DNA of 64,000 bases from Toxonevra muliebris (GCA_963691655.1 OY829328.1:32755890-32819889); one strand, 5' to 3'; shown: positions 47,400-59,119, counted from the stretch's first letter. Made by a program: numbers and translations. Notes: generated from the sequence alone by a model not told the origin.

Positions 47400-48681
47400 C
47401 ATAGCTATTCATAAATGCTTTCAGGAAAGTGGGCGTGGCACCTGCCATACAATCCTAATAATTTCTTGGGTTTATCTCCAGAACCATATGGTATATGTTA
47501 TATAGCACAGTACAGAAATTTGGTACAAAAACGTAAATTAACAATCCTATACTACAGCAAAAATATCGGTGGGGTTGACAAAAGGGGTGTGGTCATATAT
47601 GGTACGGTACTGAGATTTAGTTAGTATTATTTATCAATACTGAGTTTAAAAAATTCTTTCAAAATGTTGGATTATTTCTACAACTATTTTCTATTATTTT
47701 TTAATTTCTGTTTTCAACAATTTCTTCTTATTTTCTACTACGTTTTCTACTAATATTTACTAGTTTTTTCTACTATATTTTTTCTACAATTTCTTTTTAT
47801 TTTCTACTACTTTTTCCACTAATATTTCCCATTACTATTTTACTACTTTTTTCTATTACTCTTTTACTACATTTTTCTACAATTTCTTCTTATTTTCTAC
47901 TACTTTTTCTACTACTATTTTTTACTACTATTGTCTACTACTTTTTCTACTACTATTTTTTACTACTATTTTCTACTACTTTTTGACTTTTTTTCTACTG
48001 TTATTTTTTGCTATTAATTCTACAACAATTTTCTGCCCTTTTTTTATTATTTTTTACTACTATGTGTTACTATTTTTCTACTACTTTCATTACTTCCATT
48101 TTTACCATTTTTTATGATATATATATAGAATCTTCTGAAATATTGCCGTATAGTTTTCAACTGAAAGTTAATAAAATTGTCCAAAAAAAAAAAACAAAAA
48201 CACTTAAAATTTATTCCTTTTTACTACAAATAAGATGGAACGTTAGTATCAACTGGGTTAATAATTTTGCTCAAATGCCGATATGGTTTTGTTTTTATCG
48301 AAGGTCACTCACTGATGCGCTTAACGGTTTTTTTTTTTTTTGTAAATATCCACTATGTTCTTTGCTATCAGACTTGATTTGTTTTCATACACGCCGTTGA
48401 TTTCACATCACAAAATATTGATTTGAGATTTTTATTTATACAATAATAATTCTCTGTTTTTAATCCACAGTTCTGCAAGTTAAATACTTTTGGAAATGTC
48501 ACTTGTGTCAATAATGAGGAACATTTTTAAATCTAGGATTTTTTTTCCAAATGTAATGTACGAACTTTAAGCCTGAATTGTCATTACCAATGTTCAATTT
48601 TAAACATCAAATATTTCATTCTGTTTTTATTTTCGAGCTTCTTCGCAGAAAGGGCAGAACAACGTTTGCCGGGTTAGCTAG
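47400..48681 (+). mobile_element. Helitron-like insertion
   Basis: The right end, ggcagaacaacgtttgccgg then gttagCTAG followed by T, has the CTAG-T terminus expected of Helitrons, which insert between A and T and make no target duplication. The left part has gtgggcgtggcacctgcc, a word type common in fly Helitron-like repeats. It sits between two halves of one short-period array. The 5' TC end is not located exactly (between about 47276 and 47420) and no Rep/helicase gene is present, so it is non-autonomous. Confidence 0.55.
47640..48115. repeat. Degenerate pyrimidine-rich repeat (ttttctactac)
   Basis: About 470 bp of imperfect tttctactact/ttttactacta words with a period near 10-12 bp, inside the Helitron-like insertion. 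Confidence 0.85.
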
Positions 48682-48689
48682 TACTACAA

Positions 48690-49440
48690 TAATTATATAA
48701 AGCTTCATAAAAATTTAATAATATTTCATAAAAGTTTCAAGAAACACCAAGAGAACTACACTGGAACTCTTTATAATTAATTAGAATTCTATAGGAAGAA
48801 TGAAAATTGTTTTAAAAGTTCTTCTGAAGAACTTTATAGTTTTCCATAGAACCTACATAAAACTTCAAAGTAACACCTCAGAAGCATTATAGTTTTTCCT
48901 TAGAAACTTCACATAATTCTCTGGAAACTCCATGAAATCTCCTTTGGAATTCAGTAGAGCATTTCATAAGAACTCAATAAAAACTCTAGAAACGCAGTAT
49001 GACTTTAAAATAACAACTACGAAACTTCAATTAAATTTAATCTCGTTTCCAAAAATTCAAAAAAAAAAAAAATACTTTAGAAAAAACTATATATGTACAA
49101 ACATACATTTAAACTAAGAAATCTATAAAAATCTTTAAGGGAACTCTATTGGAACTTTTACTATCAACATTGAAACCTCCTAGAACTCCATAAAAACTTC
49201 ATAAAATCTCCATAGATACTTAATTCAATTCCATAAGATCTTCATAATTCGATATAAAATACGTAAATAAAGCTCAAAAGAATCTTTAAAAGCGTTTAAA
49301 GGAACTCTATGGAACTTTATAGAATTTCCATTGAAAATTCATAGAACTCTATTGAAACTTTATAGGATCTCTAAATAAGCTCTGTACAATACAAGTTCCA
49401 TCCGAACTTTATAGAAACTCTGTATAACTTAGCATTACTT
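48690..49440. repeat. Short-period 'aactcyatagaaact' array, right half
   Basis: Continues the pattern of 47090-47275 (actccatagaa, cttcataaaa, ggaactctat) for about 750 bp. The A-rich stretches inside are not coding. Confidence 0.75.
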
Positions 49441-50284
49441 TCGATTTTTCTATTGGGCGGGCGGTTTTAAATAAAAATTTATGAAATTGTACATATTTGT
49501 GATAGGGTGAAGTGAAATAATTTTTTTCTCGAGAAGTTATTATCTATCAGTACAAAGTGGTCAAATTTTCTGTTGGATTCGGCTAATTTTTGAGGTTGGC
49601 ATTATCAAGATGAAGAGTTCACTTGGGCGAAAATGTTTCAGTTTAGGTTGAAACGGGCCAAATCTGGTACAGAGAGGTGATGATATTTTTTAAAGTTATA
49701 ACTCGGTTTTCCAAAAGAAAAACAAACAAATTTTGACTCCGATAAGGCATAAAGCCTTTGGATACTGTCAACCATATCTGTCACAAATGATTAGGGTTAA
49801 AAATCTAAAAGATATTTTAAGAAAAAAGTGCAGCGACTGGATTTCCTAATTGAGAGTTTTCGAGTGTAAGCTTGTTAGTTTTGATGTCATAACTGCAAAA
49901 CTTAGTTTTATTTGTCAAAGTTGTGTACAATGACTATGAAAAAACTCACTGAAATTTCCGGGAGAGGAATCCAAGCACAGAAGAGCTTTTCTTTTACCCC
50001 TCGGTTTATTCCAATTGTGTCAATAGGAATAATGAAAAATTTATACTGATTCCAAAGTAATGCGTATTTCTGAATCATGATTTTCGAATATATTTGAAAC
50101 TATTTTTTAGCATTGTAATTTTAGATTGAGTAGATTTTTTAATTAATTTATTTATTATTTTTGTACGCCTCAATTACTTGATATGCATAATATTGGCAAT
50201 TTAATAATTAATGACAAAATTAATTTATTTAACACCAGGTATAAAAATTTGATTAGTTTTGTTTATAATCGTTTTGTATTTTAA
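49441..50284. other. Non-coding DNA
   Basis: A gggcgggcggtt word at 49455-49466 recalls Helitron-like repeats. Otherwise no identifiable feature. Confidence 0.45.
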
Positions 50285-51985
50285 AATTAATTAATATGGT
50301 TGGTTGGTTTATGTGGCTGATCTACAGCAGACCACGTGTAGATCACAATTGGCGCTTTTGCACCATTTTGATACCACTACCTCTCCTAATATTGAACTAA
50401 ATCCACTTTGTGGAGTTAAGGTAGTTAAAAAACTTGTCCGGATTGACAGTCGAGAAATCGGAAAGTAGTTTCCTAGGGATTTGTTTCTTGCAGCAGCTGG
50501 GTATTTGCAACAAAGTGGATAAGTGTTTCCTTCTCGTCAGAGTTTCCGCAACTTCTGCATTGTTTGGTGAAAGGTGTAAGCAGTTTCTCTGCATGAGTTC
50601 CTATAGGCCAGTGACCTGTAAAAACTGCAATGAGTCGAGCGATGACTGTACGGTACCGGGTGATAAGTTCCCTAGACCTATTGATATTGTATATCGATCA
50701 GGTTGCACGGGAGGTATTGTATGATCTGAGTGTCCTCCATCTCCTGCTCGCTAAGGAAAGACAATGCAGTTTGCGTTTTCTTAATCGCCCCCAGAGAAAC
50801 AGGTACCAGTTCCACCAGGGTTAGGTCAAGAGAGGCTTATTCTCGCGCTAATGCGAGTGCTTCCGACTGAAAGACTGTGGCTACGTTGGGTAGGCGTATA
50901 CAGTGGTGAATATGCCCTTGCACCAACACCCAAATCTGTTTTGAAGCCGTCTGTATATATGGATATATCGTATTCAAATTGAAAACGACTTTTTGACCAC
51001 TCATTTCTAGACGTAAGTCTAATCAGAAAATCGTTTTCAAATTTTAGTTGAGATGTTATATATAGTGTTTTGTAATCTGCGTCAAATTCCTTGGCACTGT
51101 ATGAAGCGCCTTACTATAACCGTAAGTTCGTTCTAACCAAGAACCTGTTGCTTTAAGCCTTAACGCACTTCAGTTTAGCTTGGGGTCCAATATAACTCTT
51201 AAGTATTTGGCTTTATCTGATAGTTTTAACTGTTGTTCGTTGAGAGTCGGCTGCTTAAAGGTCGGAATTTTGGTTTCAGTAGTAAAAAGCATTAGTTTGG
51301 GTTTTTCTGGACTCACCTCAAGACCACATCCAGTGCGTATATTCAGCTTATTCAGTCCATTTTGCATAATATCGCATAATTACGCTGGGAAACAACCCGG
51401 ATGTAATTATCACCACATTGATCGCATATGCTACCGCCTTAACAGCCATAGAACCTTGTAAGTTAAGAATATTAACTATGACCAGCAGCCACAGTTGTGG
51501 TAAGATCATTTCGCCTTGTGGTGTTTCTCTGCTGACATACCTAGTGAGAACTGTGTTACCAAGCTCAGACTGAATAATCCTAATTTTAAGCATCATTACT
51601 ATCCAGTTCATAAGGACCTCTTCTGGCAAGAGAATCTGAAATAGTTTTGTTACTGACATTGTAGTACCCTCTACCTCATTGTCTAGGAAAACTACCAGTG
51701 AGTGTTGTTTGTGGTGGAATGTTTTTTCCACCGATCGAATTACCTCATGTAGAGTAGTTTCCGTAGATTTACCTTTGAGATAAGCGTGTTGTGATTTTGA
51801 AATTGATCCACTGTAAGTCTATCGTGGAGTTCCAGAAATCTTTCTATCATTTTCAGTAGAAACGTTGTGGCCTGAAGTCTTTTGCTAACTCATGACCAGT
51901 TTTACCTGCCTTAGGGATGAAAACCACCTTCACTTTCCTCCAACTAAGTGGTATATAGTTGAAGCGTATACATGCCTTCTATTGT
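50285..51985 (-). pseudogene. RNase H-bearing LINE pseudogene, family E
   Basis: Minus strand. From about 51950 it reads IPLSWRKVKVVFIPKAGKTG; then EKTFHHKQHSLVVFLDNEVE (about 51715, first RT region), RYVSRETPQGEMILP, and VAYAINVVI at about 51415, where the catalytic YADD is now YAIN. It continues with LNKLNIRTGCGLEVSPEKPK and LSDKAKYLRVILDPKL (to 51170), YTDGFKTDLGVGARAYS (RNase H, about 50950), and the C-terminal FFNYLNSTKWI with stop at 50397. The tail at 50300-50378 has GTGGTATCAAAATGG and CAGCCACATAAACC. Multiple frameshifts and the lost RT aspartates make it inactive. Confidence 0.88.
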
Positions 51986-53988
51986 ATATCATTTTTAACC
52001 ATGGAACTACTACAACCTGTACCTTACCTTGCGATTTACAAGGTAAAAAGCGGCTAACTGATTAATTAACATACTCTGGCTTTTTATTTCTACCATCCTC
52101 CTCATTACCTAAAATTAAATTTATAATCAAACGCTTAAAATCATTCGCTGGAATTGAAAAGGGGCCTATGAGTTTCACTTGACAATAAAATTGTTAATTT
52201 AGTTTTTAAATGTTTGCTTAAACAAAATGGATTGTTCACAAAAAAAAAGAGGGAAAACTCATTACAAATTCCATAAAAGAAAATCTAAATTTTTCGAAAT
52301 TTAAAACTTAAACGCAAAACTTTTTCATATTTTGGTGCAATTTTATATTTCAATTTCAATGCTTTATTTTTCCAAAACTCAAATGTACATGCATATATAA
52401 AAATCTAATGTTTTTAGAGTAGAAATATTCTCTACGATTTTCGAATAGATTTTTTCTTACTAATTGAAATTCAATGCAAACAAAAATATCTAAAAAAATG
52501 GTTTTCATTATTTTCATTTCACCGAGCACACAATCATAAAAATAATTTATTGTGTGCGCATATTCAATAAAGTTACATTTTTTTCATATATTTTTTTTTT
52601 TTTTTTTTGTATTATTTATTATTGAAATTTTATTGCCATTGGGGTAGAGAAACAAAAACAAAAACTAGTAGATTTATTTACAGAGCAGCAACGAACAGCA
52701 GAAGCTGCTGAACGAGTGATGAAGTGTTCTACAAATATATTTTGTAGTTTTATGCGTATTTATACAATGAATAATATTATATTTAAAAAAAATTTCAAAG
52801 CAAATAAAACTAAAACTCAAACGTGTATATTTGAATAGAAAGCAATTTTATTTTTTCCTTCACTAACAACAACATGATTTTCAAATTTTTATATTTAAAT
52901 ATTTATTTAATTTTAAAGCCATTCCAGTCTATAAATAATGTAGTAATTTTGTTTCATTTTACTTGTCAATAATAACATTACTTTTTTGAAATAATTTTCA
53001 ATTACGGAAATGTTGAAATCGTTTCCATTTGGTTAATTTATTCGCTTCATATCTTAAAATTACATGATTTTTACACACAAACACAAATAAAATATTCTTT
53101 TCACTCTTTCACATTTTATTATAAATATTTTACAATTTTCGTGTGTTTGATTCTCATGCCTCATTCAATTTCCACAAATTTCACCCTCATGTTAATTCTC
53201 ACAGATATTCATAAATAAATAAATAAGTATTTCAAATGAAATGAGGAACAAAAAAAAAAAAAAGAAAAAAAAATGTATCTCTTAGATACGAAGCACCCAC
53301 ACAATCTGAGGTCATCGCTTCATTTACAAAACTGACGTTTTTGTGGCGTTTAAATTTTTAATTTGTGTGCGCTTTTTCGGATTTTATTGCTTTTTTTATT
53401 TTTTTTTTTATAATTTTAGTATTGGTATTTAGTTTTCTATTTTTCTTTTTGGGCATGAATTTATTATGAAAATATCGGTACGCCACGAGTATTTGTATGT
53501 TTTGAAAATTAAATTATAACAACATGAGGTGTGAGATTTTCAAATATTGAAGCATTTATGACAATTGCATTCGATTTATTTAAGTATAAACAATTTAGCA
53601 CAAAAGTGGTGTAGAAAATTCAAATTTTTGTGAACTTCTTTGAAGATCGAAGAAGTTTGAAGAAGCCATTCAGGTCCTATGTTTAAGGCATTCAAAAATT
53701 CTGATGTAATGGCAAGAGTATTTTGAATTCGATTCCACTACCTCATTAGTCGATATTTGATATTCGATAAGGCTGTATTTCGGCAAAGTACAATGGTTTC
53801 AAAGGGAAAGTGCTATGGGAAGGTTATGGATCTTGCCCACCTGCTGCACACCACCAAATTTAAATGTCTAAAAAAATTTCTTCTTCCAAAACAAAAAACC
53901 TATTCTGTTCCCAGGGCTTACTTTGGTAGGAATTTAAATTGCTTTATCACAAAAATTATGAAGATCAAAATAGTAAGTAACTAATTAA
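51986..53988. other. AT-rich non-coding DNA
   Basis: Long A/T runs, including T18 near 52590-52608. A small inverted pair ttgaagatcgaagaag/cttctt-like words lies near 53640-53670. I see no gene. Confidence 0.55.
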
Positions 53989-54465
53989 TTACACTGTGCA
54001 ACAATTTTAAGGTCATGGTCAGGGTTAGGTCGGTAGTACTGATCTAGAGTAACAAAACCCCAAGAGGGTTTTAAAAAGTTAGCTTTTCAAAATTTAGCTA
54101 TTGTAGTGAACTTTTCAATTCTGTATTCTGTTTATAATAAACACAAAAATCAAACAAAACAAATTGAAAATCCTAACTTTATTAAATTCTATACATTTTT
54201 CTTAATAGTATTACTGTTTATTTTTTACAAAAGTTATGTAATGGATAGTTTAAACTTCTTAACATGGAAAACTAATATAATGTTAAAATTGTTAATGATA
54301 TTTTTTATTATTTCGCTGAAGAAAGTAGTACAAAATATCAAATATCATTCGAGTAATGATTTTTAAAAAATAAGCTGCAAGAAGGAAACTTTGAATGCCT
54401 ATATATTCTGAAAGCGAGCTAACTTTGCAAAACCCTTTTAGGGTTTTGTTACTCTAGAGTCCAGA

Positions 54466-54991
54466 CAGTAGCGTATCCAAAGGGGTGGCTATAGGAGCTG
54501 AAGCGCCCCCCCAAGAACGCGACAATCTTATAGTAAACAATTGTTTTTGAGAAATCAAAAATATTTAGATTTTTCCAAAAAAAAAGCCATCAGCAGTGAA
54601 AATTATATACTTTCAACAAACGAAAAACTTTAGGATTTAAAATATTATTTTATATTTTTTTCCTTTAAATTGTTTTCTCCAAGATTTTGATCTAGATTTT
54701 TGATCTGAATTTGGTTCTTTCCTTGGTTTGAACTTCGATCTGAAAAAAGTATTTGAATTTTAGTTTAAAATTTGGTCAAAATTTCCGCCTAAATTTCTAT
54801 CCGATTTTAGTTTGAATTTTGGTCTCAGTTTAGTTCCAGTTTTCTTTTAATTTTTTACCTGTATTTGATAAAATTTTTGCACTAGGTTTTGGTCGAGGTC
54901 TGGGTTTTGGGCGATAGTGAGTCTGATATTTATCTTTTAATTTAGTAAAATCTGGACCCCCCCCCAAACCCAAATCCTAGAACCGTCACTG
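54466..54991. mobile_element. hAT-like element, 526 bp, nested
   Basis: The ends CAGTAGCGTATCC and, inverted, CAGTGACGGTTCT are flanked by a perfect 8-bp duplication, agtccaga (54458-54465 and 54992-54999). C- or G-rich tracts (gcgcccccccaag; acccccccccaaac) lie just inside each end. The interior is the reversed 12-bp-period array. There is no transposase. Confidence 0.82.
54690..54950. repeat. 12-bp-period array, locus 2 (reversed), inside the hAT-like element
   Basis: Words such as tttggtctgaat, gatctgaatttgg and tagtttgaattttgg are the complement of the array at 13690-14530 and 57830-58385. Confidence 0.8.
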
Positions 54992-55119
54992 AGTCCAGAC
55001 CAATACTATCGACCTGTGTTGGCCGATTTTCCGTTAGAAAAATGTATTGCGCAGTGTTACCAATATTCTTCACTTTCTATTTATAAAATTACTTCTTATT
55101 TTTTTTCTTTTATGGTGCA

Positions 55120-55265
55120 GAATTCGATCGACGAAGTGAAAAGCATTTTCTTAGGCAATTGTTACTCTTGGAGGTTTGCCATTGCCAGGCAAGATGTGGT
55201 GCCATGTAGAAAAATTTTGCATTTTCTATTTTTTACTGCAGTCCAGCACACTAACCACAAAACTA
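55120..55265 (-). mobile_element. tRNA-derived SINE, family 2, copy 2
   Basis: On the minus strand the head (55265 to 55237) reads GTAGTTTTGTGGTTAGTG then TGCTGGACTGCA. The body contains TTTCTACATGGCACCACATC and GGCAATGGCAAACCTCCAAG, matching 4565-4620. The B box has decayed. Confidence 0.6.
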
Positions 55266-56728
55266 CTTATTTTTTTTCTAATTTATAAATCAACTTTAAT
55301 AAACACACATTTATTTATATTGAATGATATATTTTTCTTTCACAAGCAAATAAAAGAAGAAACAGCAAAAAAACAAAAGAAAAAATTCAATATAATTAAG
55401 CAAATAAAATATAAAAATGTTTATACTCAAGAAAACATCAAGTGCCAATGAAATATTTATGCTTCCCACTTAAATAATTCTTTCTTGCTATACTTCGTAC
55501 ATCTCCAACGTCCTCCGTTTCCACCCTCCCCCCCTCCCCGCTTCACAGAAAAATTCAATATGTTAATTTTGTGCCAACTCAAATATTTAAACAATGAAAT
55601 ACAAATTTAAGCACACCCAAAAAACCAAGTGTTGTTAGTTTTTGTATTCAATTTTTTTTTTTACTTCACTGTGTAACCTAATTAAAAATTAATTCAGCTC
55701 AAAAATGATTGAGTGAATGAGTGTATGTGTCTATGAACCCAGCGGTAAATTAAAGCACTAGAATAGCGCTAAACAGGCGCTTAACTGCAAGCATTTAAGG
55801 GCTCTACAAGCACATATGTTCCATATAAATTTTAACATTGTATCCCCTAAGAGTCAAGCGCTTGTTTAGTGCAGAACTTTTAGCGCTAAACAAGTTCAAC
55901 AATGAGTGCGTTAGGATAGGCACTTCCGCTTGTTCATTCGCTGGTTTCAGCTTACTTTAGTTGAGAAAGAGAGAAAAGAGACAAAAAATATCGAGTCCCT
56001 ATTTATGTATTTTTTTTTATTGTTGCGTCAATTTATTATATTTTTATTAAAGTAAAATAAAACGCACACACTTTTCATGAAAACCCACAAGCACTTTACT
56101 TCCCTGTTGCATGAAAACTCGCTTCGTTTCTTGCTCAGTCAATCATTCGCAGCGTCTCGCTGAACAATTCTCGTTTTTATTACTCGATAGAAAACTTCAT
56201 TTGTTGGTCGCGTGATTGCTTTGCAATTTTCGGTTGGAATGGTGCACTTGCAAGAATTTTTTAAGCACTTAGTTTTGAAGCACTTGTCTGAAAACCCGCT
56301 GGGAATATACAAAAACGTATAATGTAATTAATTTTGTTGAACGCACAAGAAACAAGCAAAGAAACAACAAAAACTAGCCTATTGTATTGATAGATCAATA
56401 ATGAAAGAGAGAATAGTTCTGACTGAAACGTGTAACTCCATGAAGGGGAAGGTAGAACGGAAAACCATATATTTGATTCATTAAAATGATGATGCCTAGG
56501 AAATCATAAAATTTGAGGCAAGCGATCGATATTTTTGGCACTAACAGAAATACAGTATTGATTTTTTTTTATTTGCTAGAATGAAACATTTTCTTTCAAA
56601 AGTTGTAACTAGTCAAATATTTTTGTAATTTTCTTTATCAATTATACATACGAGTTGAGACATTTTTATATAAAATTTGAATACCTTAATTTATAAATTT
56701 AGCTATAAATTGAACAGGCAATCAATTT
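55266..56728. other. Non-coding DNA with a small inverted-repeat cluster
   Basis: Three copies of an agcgctaaacarg-type word lie at 55764-55782, 55857-55870 (inverted) and 55881-55894. The block 56090-56310 is less AT-rich and unassigned. On the minus strand an AATAAA at 56568-56573 lies about 155 bp beyond the stop of the candidate exon at 56729. Confidence 0.5.
55761..55898. repeat. agcgctaaaca inverted-repeat cluster
   Basis: gaatagcgctaaacaggcgc at 55761 pairs, imperfectly, with the stretch ending cttgtttagtgcagaac (55861-55877). A third direct copy follows at 55880. Origin unknown. Confidence 0.5.
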
Positions 56729-57129
56729 TTAATCGAAATCAAAATTGAAACTCTGCAAATTATTCTGCGCATTAATGCTAAACAAATTGTCTCGTAACTT
56801 TTGTTTCAATTCTGCTATTCTTCTTTCAGCCTCTGCTATTCTTTTATCCAATTCTTTTTTTTCAGCATCAGTCAATTGCGGTTTCTGTCTCAATTCTATT
56901 AATTTTGCTCTTGCTTTTTTCATTATGCCCACGTGCTGCTTGCCGTTATCCTTACCGAGAATATATACTTGAGAACTTCTGAGCCGCGTTATTAATTCGT
57001 GTACTGCATTCAATTTGAATAAGTGATTTGACATCTCTGCGGTTTGCGAAACATTTTTTAAAAAACCGTGTTCTCTAAACTTTTGTAAATTTGTTGAATT
57101 TATAACCGAATCATTTTTGTTTTCTATTT
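56729..57129 (-). CDS. Candidate terminal exon of an unidentified coiled-coil protein
   Basis: The most protein-like frame in the window that no mobile element explains. About 130 residues precede a TAA at 56729-56731. The first part is mixed (NLQKFREHGFLKNVSQTAEM, then a short LFKLNAVHELITRL helix and SQVYILGKDNGKQHVG). It is followed by a highly charged segment with heptad-like spacing (KKARAKLIELRQKPQLTDAE, then LDKRIAEAERRIAELKQKLR) typical of a coiled coil, and a polar tail ending NFDFD. T-rich sequence upstream with AG at 57124 or 57130 offers an acceptor, so the exon could start at 57123 or 57129. AATAAA follows at 56573. The upstream 120 bp look intronic. I do not recognise the protein; a fragment of an unknown mobile element or of foreign DNA is possible. 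Confidence 0.45.
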
Positions 57130-57829
57130 CTTCAAAACAAACCAAAATATAATAATAATTTTTTGAAATAGCATTAAATATGAAAACAATAGATAAAAAG
57201 TTTAAATCAATGTAGTTATATAAAAAAAAAAAAATAAAATTAAACAAGTAGATATATTTTATGCATATAATACGAGAGAGTTTTAATCAATACGCCTTTC
57301 CACTTATGTCCAGCCAGGTAAAATGTTTTTCATCTATAAGTTTTGAAGAAACATCTCTCACACGCTTATACTATATATGCAGTATCTACTGGCGCTCGGT
57401 TGTTATCTGCGTTCTGAACAATGAAATTGTTATTGTACCCATCACTAGGGGCTTGGTCATTGACTCGGTATGTGGCTTTCCGCTGGCTAAATATGCATGT
57501 AAGGCCACACATTAAGCAAAATAAATGATCCACTTAGAAATTTACAAATATTTTCACATCATTATTTATTTTGGCAAGCAAAAATAGAAAAAAAAATATA
57601 TTTTTTACAAATTTGTTTATTTTTGTATACCCTACATATGGTGTGTACAAAAATGGAATTTCCCAGCATTTACCACGCCCACATGCTCTATGAAGAAAAT
57701 TTTGACCGAGCGACAATAGTGGAAAAATTGAAATAAATTCGGCTTAAAGCAGCAGGGATCTGATTTTTTCAAATAATAGGTTAATTAACAGATCAATAAC
57801 TAGTTAAAAAATCAGAACAAACCCTCAAG
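57130..57829. other. Non-coding DNA, possible intron upstream of the candidate exon
   Basis: 57130-57260 is A/T-rich. 57290-57515 is of mixed composition with an open frame of 84 codons on the plus strand but no recognised motif. 57600-57720 includes catttaccacgcccac, a word type seen in fly dispersed repeats. Confidence 0.4.
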
Positions 57830-58385
57830 GCAAAAACAGATCATCCAGACAAAAATTTATACCAAAATTTAGATCAAAACTTGGACCGAATTTGAGACCA
57901 AAAATCAAACGAAAAATCAAAGCAACTAGATCAAAAGGTGGACTAAAATTCTGAGAACTAAAGCTCATACAAAAATTCAATTTAAAATTTAGTTATAAGA
58001 TCAGACCTAAAGTAAAACGAGAAACCAGACCAAAAAATCAGTTTAAAAACAAGACTAAAAATCAACCACAAAATAAAGTTTTTAAAAGCTCTACGCATTA
58101 AACTTTTTTGGGAGGAACTCAGCTCTGACTCAACTCAGCACATAAATTTCGAGAGAAACAAAAAAAACCAACAATCGGACTAAAAATTAGATGAAATTTA
58201 GATCAGAATTCATTTAAAAATCAGACCATAAGTCATACAAAATTCAGACCAAAGGCTAAACAAAAATTAAAAGGAAAATCAGCCCAAAAATCAAACCACA
58301 ATCTAAACCAATCAGCCCAAATTTCGGACTAAATTCTGGCCAAAATTCAGACCAAAAGCAAGATCTAAAATAAATAAGAGATCAC
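57830..58385. repeat. 12-bp-period array, locus 3
   Basis: Same words and orientation as 13690-14530 (aaatttagatcaaa, cagaccaaaa, aaaaattcaa). A break at 58080-58150 holds unrelated sequence with two actca-ctc words (gaactcagctctgactcaac). Confidence 0.8.
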
Positions 58386-58914
58386 TAAGCAATGGTGTTT
58401 AAAAGTTATTAATCCTCTAATTCCCATTTTTTATTGATTTAAAAAAAAATTAAAATTGATTAGCATTGGTGTAAAAAGCACAAATCTTAATCACTAAAGA
58501 AATCCAATCTTAAAACTAAAGAAAAAAAATGGGCGTGATTTTATGAAGCGGAAAGTATTTTTTGTTGTATTCGGACTTGAAACTTTAAAAATAGCTCAGT
58601 ATTGGATGACAATGCAATATATTTCTTGTCTGTCTGTTCGATAAGGTTCCATACAGAACCCTTTCTACTTATTTTAAATATGATCACGGGAAGAGAAACT
58701 GAAATAAACCTGAAATTTACTACATGTCTCTGTTATAATCTCAACAAAATGTTAAAAATCGATTGAAAATCTTCACGTACACAAGAATTAAAAACAGAAA
58801 ATAATTAGTAATGATTTAGGCTAAAAAATAATTTTTCCTTGCCCCTTACAGATTCTTAACGAGGTCGCTAAACTGGGGGTGAACTGTCTTTTAAAGCTTA
58901 CCAACCACACTCGC

Positions 58915-58980
58915 GTTTTAAATGACGTGTACACTCGCTAGATATACACTCGCTAAATATACGCTCGATAAATAATTCCT
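58915..58980. repeat. 17-bp tandem repeat, three copies
   Basis: tacactcgctagata, tacactcgctaaata and tacgctcgataaata in a row, ending at the start of a LINE-type tail. Confidence 0.85.
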
Positions 58981-58991
58981 AGGACTGCTAT

Positions 58992-59054
58992 CTGGTATCG
59001 CTAAGGACCTAAAGGTCAATGCGTGGCTTCGGCCAGCCAGTACTACCTAACCTA
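58992..59054 (+). mobile_element. LINE 3' tail module
   Basis: CTGGTATCGCTAAGGACC, then taaaggtcaatgcgtgg, cttcggccagccag and tactacctaacctag: the shared tail form with decayed ACAATGG. No coding remnant was recognised upstream. Confidence 0.6.
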
Positions 59055-59119
59055 GCAGATTCTTCGTCCTGAAAAATTGTGATTGTGAATTTTTAATATA
59101 TAACAAATTTTCATTAAAA

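Larger units (their letters stand above)
53992..55056. mobile_element. TTA-flanked element with CACTGTG end, carrying a nested hAT-like element
   Basis: The left end CACTGTGCAACAATTTTAAG and right end (inward) CACTGCGCAATACATT are partly matched; inside them actctagagtaacaaaaccc repeats inverted (54043-54085 and 54417-54457). TTA stands outside both ends (53989-53991 and 55057-55059). Removing the nested insertion (54466-54991 plus one 8-bp duplication) leaves about 530 bp and restores the right arm, ctctagagtccagac joined to caatactatcgacct. Related to 22527-23634 by ends and target. Confidence 0.78.

Noticed and set aside
48008..48400. 130-codon open frame
   Set aside because: It is read through the ttttctactac repeat and poly-T/poly-A tracts, giving a low-complexity product.
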